8,237 nt of DNA, taken from positions 1 to 8,237 of the forward strand of contig JAFAAJ010000173.1 of the NCBI GenBank assembly GCA_023426625.1, in the 5' to 3' direction. The notes beneath the pieces are model-generated. The model ran no database searches and was not told where the DNA came from. It saw only the letters and a list, made by a program, of their open reading frames with translations. Below, piece after piece: positions 1 to 6,032 of the stretch (position 1 is the first letter of the stretch; each line of letters starts with the position of its first letter). The position numbers were made by a program, and so were the translations under genes. The stretch comes from Bacteroidota bacterium. Its GTDB lineage: Bacteria > Bacteroidota > Bacteroidia > Flavobacteriales > Weeksellaceae.

Positions 1-68
1 TATTTTCCCTGTCCAAAAGCAAAACTTATAGATAATAAAGCAAATAAGATAGTAATGTTTCTTCTCAT
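1..68 (-). CDS. Secreted protein of unknown function, 5' end only
   Basis: Only the first 22 codons are inside the window; the gene continues off the left edge. They translate as MRRNITILFALLSISFAFGQ followed by G and K. This is a textbook type I signal peptide: two Arg after Met, a hydrophobic core at about residues 5-16, and a likely cleavage site just before the Gln at residue 20, in the 'FAFGQ' style very common in Flavobacteriia. There is no lipobox cysteine. The start is supported by a TATATTTG -7 element at 96-103, which would give a 5' leader of roughly 24 nt. The product is therefore exported to the periplasm, outer membrane or beyond; the mature function cannot be judged. It lies on the same strand as asnB but is separated from it by a hairpin terminator, so it is probably transcribed independently. 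Confidence 0.72.
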   Translation of the reverse strand, partial: MRRNITILFALLSISFAFGQGK

Positions 69-95
69 TTTTTTATAATTGATTTTTTCGTTTTC

Positions 96-103
96 CAAAT
101 ATA
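96..103 (-). promoter_or_regulatory. -7 promoter element (TATATTTG) of the left-edge secreted protein gene
   Basis: On the minus strand the sequence matches the Bacteroidetes sigma-A -7 consensus TAnnTTTG exactly, 27 nt upstream of the ATG at 68. No clear -33 TTTG is seen at the usual spacing, so this rests on the -7 match and position. Confidence 0.55.
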
Positions 104-174
104 ATTATTTATTAGATATTATTTTTGATTGTCGGTTAAATTCTGTCAATATTATTAAGGTTAATTCAAAAGAA

Positions 175-196
175 AATCCTGTATTGCTACAGGATT
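175..196 (-). terminator. Intrinsic terminator downstream of asnB
   Basis: A perfect 9-bp stem, AATCCTGTA (175-183) with TACAGGATT (188-196), encloses a 4-nt loop. Read on the minus strand, the stem is followed at once by TTTTCTTTTG, a usable U-tract, so it should end the asnB transcript about 90 nt after its stop codon. On the plus strand it is followed by a looser T-rich stretch, so weak activity there is possible too. Confidence 0.7.
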
Positions 197-285
197 GATA
201 AATTTATTTTGTGTTCGGCAGGCTTTAGACCTGAAAATTAGCTGGATTAGTGTTTAAAAATGAAACATTTATGATTTAAAATTTT

Positions 286-1956
286 CTATTCATATGAAGT
301 TTCATGCACTTTCACGGCTCTTCCGCTTGGATCATTCATTTTTTTGAAGGCTTCATCCCATTCAAGGGCAATAGGAGTGGAGCAGGCTACAGAAGGTACA
401 GACGGAACAGTTGCTGCGGCGGTTTCACTCGGGAAATGTTCTTCAAATATCGTCCTATATCTGTATTCTTCTTTATTTTGAGGTGTGTTCAGAGGAAATC
501 TGAATTTTGCATTTACCATCATTTCATCCGTTACTTCTTTTTCTGCAACTTCTTTTAAGGTATCGATCCAGGAATAGCCGACACCGTCAGAGAATTGTTC
601 CTTTTGTCTCCATACAATGGAATCCGGAAGCATATCTTCGAAGGCTTTTCTCAATACCCATTTTTCAATTTTTCCTTCGGCTGCGTTTACCATTTTATCT
701 TTTGGATTGATGGTCATGGCAAGATCCATGAATTCTTTATCCAGAAACGGAACCCTGCCTTCTATTCCCCAACTCATTAAGGCTTTATTGGCTCTCAGAC
801 AATCATAAAGGTGAAGTTTTCCTAATTTTCTTACTGTTTCATCATGTAGTTCCTTCGCGTTGGGAGCTTTATGGAAGTATAAATATCCGCCAAATAACTC
901 ATCCGAACCTTCTCCTGAAAGTACCATTTTTATACCCATGGATTTGATTACTCTTGCTAAAAGATACATTGGAGTAGAAGCTCTTACCGTGGTTACATCA
1001 TAAGTTTCGAGATGGTAAATTACATCACGTACTGCATCCAGCCCTTCCTGAACGGTAAAATTGATTTCATGATGCACAGATCCAATGTGTTCTGCGGCTT
1101 TTTTTGCGGCAGCAAGATCCGGTGAACCTTCCAGTCCTACTGCAAAACTGTGCAGTCTTGGATACCATGCTTCCTGTGTGTCGTTGCTTTCAATTCTTTG
1201 CCTTGCAAATTTTGCCGTAACCGCGGAAATAATGGAAGAGTCCAAGCCGCCAGAAAGAAGTACTCCGTAAGGAACATCACTCATCAATTGTCTGTGAACT
1301 GCTTCTTCAAGACCTTTCCTTAATTTTAAAATATCGGTTTCATTGTCTTTAACGTTGTCGTAGCTGTACCACTCTCTGGTGTACCACTGCTGTAATTCAC
1401 TTCCGTCTTTGCTGAAAACAAAATGGCCGGGTAGAAATGTCTCAATGGTTTTGCATATTCCTTCCAAAGCTTTTAATTCTGAAGCTACATAATAGTTGCC
1501 GTTTCTATCCCATCCCTGATAAAGAGGACATATTCCCATGTGGTCGCGTGCGATAAGGTAAACGTCGTTTTCCAGATCGTAAAGAGAAAAAGCAAATATA
1601 CCATTCAGTTTTTCAATAAAATTTTTACCGTATTTCCTGTATAAAGCTAAAATAACTTCGCAGTCGGATTGGGTTAGGAATTCATAATCCGGAAGCTCAG
1701 ATTTTAGTTCTCTGTGGTTGTATATTTCACCATTTACAGCCAGAACTACTTTTCTATCCTTGGTGAATAAAGGTTGTTTTCCGGATGTAGGATCTACGAT
1801 GGCAAGCCTTTCGTGGGAAAAAATTATTTTTTCATTCTGAAATACTCCGCTCCAGTCGGGACCGCGGTGGCGGATCTTTTTTGACATTTCCAAAACCTGA
1901 GGTCTTAGAGATTCGGTTTTTTGTTTGGCATCAAACAAGCAGACAATTCCACACAT
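286..1956 (-). CDS. asnB: Asparagine synthetase B (glutamine-hydrolysing)
   Basis: Cytosolic enzyme making asparagine from aspartate, ATP and glutamine-derived ammonia. The protein is 556 aa, close to the E. coli enzyme. The N-terminal class II glutamine amidotransferase domain (about 1-190) begins MCGIV; removal of Met exposes the catalytic Cys nucleophile. It keeps Arg50 in SHERLAIVD, the NGEIYN loop (75-80) and the SD of TQSDCE (97-98), all glutamine-pocket elements. The synthetase domain (about 210-510) has the PP-loop SGGLDSS (235-241), SGEGSDELFGGY (347-358) and the conserved QFSDGVGYSW (454-463). An in-frame TTG start at 1980 would add eight residues, but it would bury the nucleophile and lies inside the -7 element, so the ATG at 1956 is the start. 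The tail after about 510 is Ala/Pro/Val-rich and unconserved-looking. The gene is monocistronic, with its own promoter and terminator. The family assignment is very secure. Confidence 0.97.
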   Translation of the reverse strand: MCGIVCLFDAKQKTESLRPQVLEMSKKIRHRGPDWSGVFQNEKIIFSHERLAIVDPTSGKQPLFTKDRKVVLAVNGEIYNHRELKSELPDYEFLTQSDCEVILALYRKYGKNFIEKLNGIFAFSLYDLENDVYLIARDHMGICPLYQGWDRNGNYYVASELKALEGICKTIETFLPGHFVFSKDGSELQQWYTREWYSYDNVKDNETDILKLRKGLEEAVHRQLMSDVPYGVLLSGGLDSSIISAVTAKFARQRIESNDTQEAWYPRLHSFAVGLEGSPDLAAAKKAAEHIGSVHHEINFTVQEGLDAVRDVIYHLETYDVTTVRASTPMYLLARVIKSMGIKMVLSGEGSDELFGGYLYFHKAPNAKELHDETVRKLGKLHLYDCLRANKALMSWGIEGRVPFLDKEFMDLAMTINPKDKMVNAAEGKIEKWVLRKAFEDMLPDSIVWRQKEQFSDGVGYSWIDTLKEVAEKEVTDEMMVNAKFRFPLNTPQNKEEYRYRTIFEEHFPSETAAATVPSVPSVACSTPIALEWDEAFKKMNDPSGRAVKVHETSYE

Positions 1957-1977
1957 GTTATTGTTATTTATTTGAAG

Positions 1978-1985
1978 CAAAAGTA
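1978..1985 (-). promoter_or_regulatory. asnB promoter, -7 element TACTTTTG
   Basis: Exact TAnnTTTG match on the minus strand, 21 nt upstream of the asnB ATG. Two TTG trinucleotides lie 17 and 20 nt further upstream and could act as the -33 element. The predicted transcript starts near 1974, giving a leader of about 18 nt. This excludes the upstream TTG at 1980 as a translation start. Confidence 0.68.
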
Positions 1986-2196
1986 GAATTGATATTTAAA
2001 AACAACAATGAAAAAATTCAATAAGTTAATATTTTTAATTAAATAATCTATTTGGTAGTATAAAATCAATTGTTATCGGTAAAATATAAAACTCAGGTTA
2101 AATTTTTTCGTTTTGGTCTGGTGATGAAGCCGTATATACAAAATAAAATTGAAATAATTATTAATCTATGGTAATTTATTCTAGAAATTTTACCCC
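1986..2196. other. Non-coding part of the asnB upstream gap
   Basis: This AT-rich stretch makes up most of the 319-nt gap between asnB and the PNGase F-like gene. It contains the upstream part of the asnB promoter and one 16-codon reading frame on the plus strand (2124-2174) that I do not believe is a gene. No tRNA, repeat or recognisable riboswitch is seen. The right part of the gap is described under the candidate small RNA and its terminator. Confidence 0.5.
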
Positions 2197-2207
2197 TTAC
2201 TTTGTGG

Positions 2208-2277
2208 CTCGAAATAATTTTTTTTCATCATTTGTGTTTTTACCTTCTTGTAATTCAAATTGCAAGAAGGTTTTTTT
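2208..2277 (+). ncRNA. Candidate small RNA ending at an orphan terminator
   Basis: This is an inference. A strong plus-facing terminator at 2242-2277 has no plus-strand gene before it in the window: both neighbours, asnB and the PNGase F-like gene, run on the minus strand. Just upstream, at 2197-2204, is TTACTTTG, one base off TAnnTTTG. A transcript starting near 2208 would be about 70 nt: an unstructured U-rich 5' half and a terminator hairpin. Its 3' end just touches the stop codon of the minus-strand gene. No -33 element is evident. I do not recognise the RNA; the terminator could instead stop stray antisense transcription. Confidence 0.33.
2242..2277 (+). terminator. Intrinsic terminator facing the + strand
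   Basis: ACCTTCTTG (2242-2250) pairs with CAAGAAGGT (2263-2271), a 9-bp stem with a 12-nt loop, followed by a run of seven T (2271-2277). On the minus strand the stem is followed by TAAAAACACAA with no U-tract, so this is not a good terminator for the gene that ends at 2276. Confidence 0.75.
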
Positions 2278-3940
2278 ATTCGGTCCCTAACAGTACTCCT
2301 GAAACATTCCAAGAGCTGAAACTTGTTCCTTCACTTTCTCCTTGAGGAATCTTTACCTGAATAGTATGTTTCCCTGCTTTCAAATCGCCTAACGGAATGA
2401 AATTCGGATTGGTAATGGTTCCGGGACACCAGTTGGATCTGCTTAAATCAGATGAAGAAAGTCCGTCCTGAAAATTCCCGGATGCGGGATTATACAAACG
2501 GTAAGATCCACAATCTGTTCTCCATGGTATAAATGAGAATACCTTTTGCCCGTCCAAAAAGATAGAATTGAGTTTAGGGACAAATTCGTCTCCGTTTTCC
2601 CAGCCTCCATGTCCGGTGGTGATATATCTGAGTTGTGCTTTTTCCAGGTCTTTTTCAAGGGTGAATTCTACAAAAAGTCCCTTGTCATTATTGAACATGG
2701 TTGCATAATCCTGCTCTGCCATTTCCATAATGTTCAGCGTGTTGAATAAAGGAATTGCTTTTGTGTTTTTATTAATGCCCTGATCGCTTTTGTGGATCGT
2801 AATTTCTAAACTCACTTTATGTCCTCCTTTATCATAATTGCCGATAAAAGTACCAATCCAGAGGTCTTGTCCGGAAAGCTGAGGTTTTAATTCGGTAATA
2901 TCCTGTCGATAAACATTTTGTGATTGCCAGTTTTTACCTTTTATTTGAATGTCGTTGAATTTCTGGATCCCGAAAGAGGTGAAAAATCTCATCATCTCAA
3001 CTGCCGGATTGTAATTTTCGGTTGCGGTAACCCCGAAATATTGTTTTCCGTTCCCATTGGTATAAGCCGGAAGCGTTTTAACACCTTTTTCCAATCCGTT
3101 AAAGAAAGATTGTGACTTATCCATGGGAATGAAAAAGACGGTTCCTGTTCTGTCATAAGCGTCACCATTGGACTGTTGAGTGAGTTCAACAAAGATGTTT
3201 TCACCTTCTGAGATTTCAGGAATTTTGATTTTTTTCAGGATAATGGTTCCGTTAGCGAATCTTTTGATGTTTTCATCAGATTTTGACTCATCAGAAAAGT
3301 TAATTGTCTCGTTCTCGAAGACCTTTAAAGTGGTAAACCTGCTTTTCCAAAGAAGGTCTTTGTAACTTAACAGATCTGTAGAATTCACAGAACCTTTTAG
3401 GATGTTTTCAATATCGGTTTTCTTTACCTTTTTAAGTGAACTTGCTGTGACAGCGGAGTTTTTATTTCTTTCAATTTCCAGAACTAAGCCTAAGTTCTGA
3501 CCTAATGAAGAAGGTCCTCCTTTTATTTTCAGGTCATTGGTGTACCATACCTCTATGGTGTTGGAATTTATTTTAGTGACTGCTTTTTTGCAGGTATAGC
3601 CTAGTATTTTTTTAGTTTCATTGGTGAGTTCAAAATTTTGTTTTCCTACAGTTTCTGCATCGGAGGTGGAAATGATTTCATTAGGTTTTAAAAATGCATA
3701 GGAAACAATGGTGTTGGATGGTTTTTCCACCTTGGTTATTTCAAAAGGATAATCACTTTTTTGCTCTCTGATCTTGTTGCTTAATATGAAGTTTTCTTTT
3801 TCATTCACCCAGACCAGAATAGGAGATTGTCCGGTAATTGTTTTCCCGTTACTGGAGCTTGTGTACTGGATCTCGTAGGTTTGTGAATAGCTCAGGCAAA
3901 ATAAAAAGATGAAGAGGTTAAAAAAGATTCTTTTTCCCAT
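2276..3940 (-). CDS. Secreted GLPGLI-like / PNGase F-like (peptide:N-glycanase family) protein
   Basis: A 554-aa protein with a type I signal peptide (about 1-19, ending LSYSQ; its Cys15 is not in a lipobox). Residues 22-185 resemble GLPGLI-family secreted proteins: the ILGYTCKKA segment (112-120) and VWYTNDLKIK (131-140), then NLGLVLEIE, a degenerate form of the family's naming motif. Residues about 225-554 resemble the two jelly-roll domains of Elizabethkingia PNGase F, which hydrolyses the Asn-GlcNAc bond of N-glycoproteins. AYDRTG (261-266) aligns with its EWDR segment, making Asp263 the counterpart of catalytic Asp60. GDEF (450-453) gives Glu452 as counterpart of Glu206. Cys477 and Cys505 (in NWCPG) match its Cys231-Cys252 disulfide. 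I find no acid at the position of Glu118, so deglycosylating activity is uncertain. There is no T9SS C-terminal domain. It is transcribed alone, with no good minus-strand terminator. Confidence 0.75.
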   Translation of the reverse strand: MGKRIFFNLFIFLFCLSYSQTYEIQYTSSSNGKTITGQSPILVWVNEKENFILSNKIREQKSDYPFEITKVEKPSNTIVSYAFLKPNEIISTSDAETVGKQNFELTNETKKILGYTCKKAVTKINSNTIEVWYTNDLKIKGGPSSLGQNLGLVLEIERNKNSAVTASSLKKVKKTDIENILKGSVNSTDLLSYKDLLWKSRFTTLKVFENETINFSDESKSDENIKRFANGTIILKKIKIPEISEGENIFVELTQQSNGDAYDRTGTVFFIPMDKSQSFFNGLEKGVKTLPAYTNGNGKQYFGVTATENYNPAVEMMRFFTSFGIQKFNDIQIKGKNWQSQNVYRQDITELKPQLSGQDLWIGTFIGNYDKGGHKVSLEITIHKSDQGINKNTKAIPLFNTLNIMEMAEQDYATMFNNDKGLFVEFTLEKDLEKAQLRYITTGHGGWENGDEFVPKLNSIFLDGQKVFSFIPWRTDCGSYRLYNPASGNFQDGLSSSDLSRSNWCPGTITNPNFIPLGDLKAGKHTIQVKIPQGESEGTSFSSWNVSGVLLGTE

Positions 3941-3965
3941 AATAAAAATTTTCTTACAAAAATCA

Positions 3966-3973
3966 CAAATTTA
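3966..3973 (-). promoter_or_regulatory. Promoter -7 element (TAAATTTG) of the PNGase F-like gene
   Basis: Exact TAnnTTTG match on the minus strand, 25 nt upstream of the ATG at 3940, predicting a leader of about 22 nt. A second, poorer match (GATTTTTG) lies between it and the ATG. There is no convincing -33 TTTG. Confidence 0.55.
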
Positions 3974-3983
3974 ATGTAAATAA

Positions 3984-3997
3984 TCACAACATTGTGA
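3984..3997. promoter_or_regulatory. Possible operator: TCACAA-2-TTGTGA dyad
   Basis: A perfect 6-bp inverted repeat with a 2-bp spacer, centred about 29 bp upstream of the predicted transcription start of the PNGase F-like gene. One further half-site TCACAA occurs at 3963-3968, exactly 21 bp (two helical turns) away and overlapping the -7 element. This resembles a regulator-binding site, but nothing identifies the regulator. Confidence 0.3.
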
Positions 3998-4090
3998 GTT
4001 GAAATTTCTTTCAATACAATAAGTATGCAATGATTGGTTTATGTTACATGTTGATTGTAAATTAACAATTTATGCCGAATTAAGCAACAA

Positions 4091-4117
4091 AAAACTACCC
4101 TGTTTTAGAGTAGTTTT
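4091..4117 (-). terminator. Intrinsic terminator downstream of rsmB
   Basis: An 11-bp stem, AAAACTACCCT (4091-4101) with AGAGTAGTTTT (4107-4117), has a 5-nt loop. The single non-Watson-Crick position forms a U-G wobble in minus-strand RNA but an A-C mismatch in plus-strand RNA. The minus strand ends in a run of T. It lies 24 nt past the rsmB stop. Confidence 0.75.
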
Positions 4118-4140
4118 TTAAGTGTGTATGTTTTTGTTTT

Positions 4141-5346
4141 TTAAGAAATTCTTTCGATCAACGCCATATAGAATCCGTCATAGCCTTCACTTGGCATTAC
4201 TTTCTCATCTTTGGTCATCTTGAAGTTCGGATTAGTCTCCAGGAATTTTTCTACCTGCTCATTGTTTTCCGAAGGGAGGATAGAACATGTAGCATACACC
4301 ATTTTTCCACCTTTTTTAAGCATTTTTGAATAATCCTGAAGAATCTGTTGCTGCTCTTTTTTGATTCGTTCAATAAAATCATTGTCGATCTTCCACTTAC
4401 TGTCCGGATTTCTCTTTAAAACTCCTAAACCGGAACATGGAGCATCGATTAAAAGTCTGTCTGCTTTATCATAAAGACGTTTGATGACTTTGTTATCAGA
4501 GATCATGCGGGTTTCGATATTATGTGCTCCGGCTCTTTTAGCACGGCGTTTCAGTTCTGCTAATTTCCATTCGAAAATATCCAGAGCGATGATCTGCCCC
4601 TTGTTTTTCATTAAAGCAGCCAGGTGAAGCGTTTTTCCTCCGGCGCCTGCGCAGGCATCAACCACTCGTTGTCCTTCTTTTACATCAAGGAAATAGGCGA
4701 TCTTTTGAGAAGATGCATCCTGAACTTCAAATAATCCTTCTTTGAATGCAGTTGTAAGGAAAACATTTTTCTTCTCCTCCAATTGTATGGCATCCGGATA
4801 ATTTTTAATACTGAAAGAAGTGATGTTTTCATCAGCAAGATCTGAAATAAGTTCTTTTGTAGTGGTTTTTAGACTGTTGGCTCTTAAAACTGTCGGAGCC
4901 TGCTCATTCAGAGCCTGTATTTCTTTTTCCCATCTTTCGCCTAATTCTTTTTCCAGAGTTTCGGCTAACCAGTCAGGGATAGAATGTTCAATAGCTTTTG
5001 TAGGAACAGTATTTTTCTTAAGCTTGGTAAGAATGTCAGCAATTTTTATCCCGTCAAACTCTTCAAATTTTTTATAGTTGGTTTTGCTCCAAAGAAGGTA
5101 GGCAAGGATAAGTTTGTAGATATTATTAGGCTTTACACCTTCTCCCATATAATATTCCAGGCGTTTTTTCCAACGGATGATATTGTAGAAGATCTCAGAA
5201 ACAACAGCTCTGTCCTGGCTTCCCCATTTTTTGTGGGCTTTCAAAAGTCTTTCAATAACTTTATCAGCGTATTTGTTTTTCTCAAAAAATGTTTCTTGTA
5301 AGGCATCATGAATACCGATGGCCAGGTTTCTGTGAATAAGTTCCAT
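4141..5346 (-). CDS. rsmB: RsmB/NOP2/Sun-family rRNA (cytosine-5)-methyltransferase
   Basis: A 401-aa cytosolic SAM-dependent enzyme predicted to make m5C in 16S rRNA. The N-terminal region (about 1-125) is alpha-helical and NusB-like, as in RsmB. HSIPDWLAETL (121-131) is the usual family linker. The Rossmann methyltransferase domain follows: VQDASSQ (208-214), SAM-binding DACAGAGGKT (230-239), ALDIFEWKL (254-262), and motif IV DAPCSGLGVLKRNPD (301-315) with Cys304 for product release. Motif VI YATCSILPSENNEQV (351-365) carries the nucleophile Cys354, and the protein ends with DGFYMALIE. The start is the ATG at 5346, with a TACCTTTG promoter element 28 nt upstream. A 67-codon in-frame extension to 5547 runs through that promoter and into phnA, and is not real. 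E. coli RsmB targets C967; whether this enzyme has the same target or that of a relative such as RsmF cannot be told here. Confidence 0.92.
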   Translation of the reverse strand: MELIHRNLAIGIHDALQETFFEKNKYADKVIERLLKAHKKWGSQDRAVVSEIFYNIIRWKKRLEYYMGEGVKPNNIYKLILAYLLWSKTNYKKFEEFDGIKIADILTKLKKNTVPTKAIEHSIPDWLAETLEKELGERWEKEIQALNEQAPTVLRANSLKTTTKELISDLADENITSFSIKNYPDAIQLEEKKNVFLTTAFKEGLFEVQDASSQKIAYFLDVKEGQRVVDACAGAGGKTLHLAALMKNKGQIIALDIFEWKLAELKRRAKRAGAHNIETRMISDNKVIKRLYDKADRLLIDAPCSGLGVLKRNPDSKWKIDNDFIERIKKEQQQILQDYSKMLKKGGKMVYATCSILPSENNEQVEKFLETNPNFKMTKDEKVMPSEGYDGFYMALIERIS

Positions 5347-5374
5347 AAGATTAGGTTCTTTCGATTTGAATTGG

Positions 5375-5382
5375 CAAAGGTA
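5375..5382 (-). promoter_or_regulatory. rsmB promoter, -7 element TACCTTTG
   Basis: Exact TAnnTTTG match, followed by the commonly seen C, on the minus strand 28 nt upstream of the rsmB ATG. The predicted leader is about 25 nt. This element sets the start at 5346 and rules out the long upstream extension of the reading frame. Confidence 0.7.
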
Positions 5383-5501
5383 CGAATTAAAGTTGATAAT
5401 TCTGAGTAGCGGTTTATGTCTTGCTATAGCTAAAACAGTAATCCTAAAAGAACTCAGGATAATTGTCACATTCAAAATTTCCAATAAATCTGTTAAAAAT
5501 T

Positions 5502-5509
5502 TATCTTTG
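5502..5509 (+). promoter_or_regulatory. phnA promoter, -7 element TATCTTTG
   Basis: Exact TAnnTTTG match followed by C, 13 nt upstream of the phnA ATG, so the leader is only about 10 nt (purine-rich AAAGAAGAT). It is divergent from the rsmB promoter, with 119 bp between the two -7 elements. The in-frame TTG at 5463 lies upstream of it and cannot be the start. Confidence 0.7.
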
Positions 5510-5522
5510 CAAAAAAGAAGAT

Positions 5523-5867
5523 ATGAGTGATACTGTAATTTGTCCAAAATGTAGCTCTGAGTTTACTTATCCAAGTGATAATATGATGGTTTGTTCTCAG
5601 TGCTTTTATGAATGGAATCCTGAAGAGACTGCTGCAGAAGCTGCTAGTTCAGGGAAAATATTGGATTCCAACGGGAATGAGCTTCAGGATGGAGATTCTG
5701 TGGTTGTAATCAAAGATTTGCCTGTAAAAGGAGCTCCAAAGCCTGTAAAAGCGGGAACAAAAGTGAAAAATATCCGTCTAAGACCAGATAGCGATCATAA
5801 CATTGATTGTAAAATCGACGGATTTGGTGCGATGGCGCTGAAATCTGAATTTGTAAAGAAAGCTTAA
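5523..5867 (+). CDS. yjdM: PhnA/YjdM-family zinc-ribbon protein
   Basis: A 114-aa cytosolic protein, near the 111 aa of E. coli PhnA/YjdM. A four-cysteine zinc ribbon occupies the N-terminus: Cys7-x2-Cys10 (ICPKC) and Cys24-x2-Cys27 (VCSQC), with the usual FTYPSDN between and FYEWNPEE after. The PhnA C-terminal domain covers about 47-113 and includes DSNGNELQDGDSVVVIKDL and NIDCKIDGFGAMALKSEFVKKA-type ending sequence. Despite its old name, the E. coli member is not a phosphonate-degrading enzyme and its biochemical role is unsettled; no phosphonate genes lie nearby. Start: ATG at 5523, directly after a perfect promoter element. The gene is monocistronic, ended by a strong terminator 5 nt after the stop. 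Confidence 0.93.
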   Translation: MSDTVICPKCSSEFTYPSDNMMVCSQCFYEWNPEETAAEAASSGKILDSNGNELQDGDSVVVIKDLPVKGAPKPVKAGTKVKNIRLRPDSDHNIDCKIDGFGAMALKSEFVKKA

Positions 5868-5872
5868 CAATC

Positions 5873-5901
5873 AAATGCGTCTTCAAAGGCGCATTTTTTT
5901 T
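5873..5901 (+). terminator. Strong intrinsic terminator of phnA/yjdM
   Basis: AATGCGTCT (5874-5882) pairs with AGGCGCATT (5887-5895) with one U-G wobble and a TCAA loop, followed by eight consecutive T (5894-5901). It is GC-rich relative to the neighbourhood and begins 6 nt after the stop codon. Confidence 0.88.
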
Positions 5902-5905
5902 GCAT

Positions 5906-6020
5906 AAAAAAAGGAAAAAATTGGACAGTGTAATCTTTCAAAGACGTTGATTGCAGGGTTCTGCTAATGTCCGTCTAAAGGCAGAAAGAGAATTAACCAA
6001 AAATTTCCTTATGCTGTGGA
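5906..6020 (-). ncRNA. Candidate 6S-like RNA (6S-Flavo type)
   Basis: A minus-strand unit of about 110-115 nt with its own -7 element (6025-6032) and a terminal run of seven T (5912-5906). Its two ends pair: AAGGAAA (6010-6004) with TTTCCTT (5917-5911), then TTGG (6000-5997) with CCAA (5924-5921) across a U/U internal loop. A bubble follows, with 7 nt on one side and 9 nt on the other. The rod then continues through TCTTTC/GAAAGA (5989-5984 with 5939-5934), AGACG/CGTCT (5976-5972 with 5946-5942) and a small GCAG/CTGC hairpin. A single rod with a central bubble is the architecture of 6S RNA, which binds the housekeeping RNA polymerase holoenzyme. The size suits the shorter Flavobacteriia form known as 6S-Flavo. 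The pairing is seen in the sequence; the family call is inference. The SRP RNA core motifs are absent. Confidence 0.52.
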
Positions 6021-6024
6021 AATA

Positions 6025-6032
6025 CAAATGTA
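6025..6032 (-). promoter_or_regulatory. Promoter -7 element (TACATTTG) of the candidate 6S-like RNA
   Basis: Exact TAnnTTTG match on the minus strand in a region with no open reading frame. It is placed so that transcription would begin about 10 nt before the 5' strand of the closing helix. The extended 10-mer TACATTTGTA is the same as in the ABC ATPase promoter at 7113-7122. Confidence 0.55.

Noticed and set aside
219..233. CAGG/CCTG hairpin between asnB and its terminator
   Set aside because: Only four base pairs with a 7-nt loop and no U-tract; better explained as chance.
2124..2174. 16-codon plus-strand frame beginning MKPYIQ in the asnB upstream gap
   Set aside because: Very short, no promoter element at a suitable distance, and no tandem amino-acid run to suggest a leader peptide.
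3895..3940. Cys15 in the signal peptide of the PNGase F-like protein as a lipidation site
   Set aside because: The preceding residues FLF do not fit a lipobox, and a normal signal peptidase I site follows at LSYSQ.
286..3940. Functional link between asparagine synthetase and the asparagine-amidase-like protein next to it
   Set aside because: One acts in the cytosol on free amino acids and the other would act outside on glycoproteins. They have separate promoters, so the shared word asparagine is probably coincidence.
4984..5301. 105-codon plus-strand reading frame
   Set aside because: Lies antisense within rsmB, whose motifs are complete. It has no promoter element and no recognisable protein features.
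5906..6020. SRP (4.5S) RNA as an identity for the structured RNA
   Set aside because: The conserved GGTCAGG, GGAA-loop and AGCAGCC core of SRP RNA is not present.
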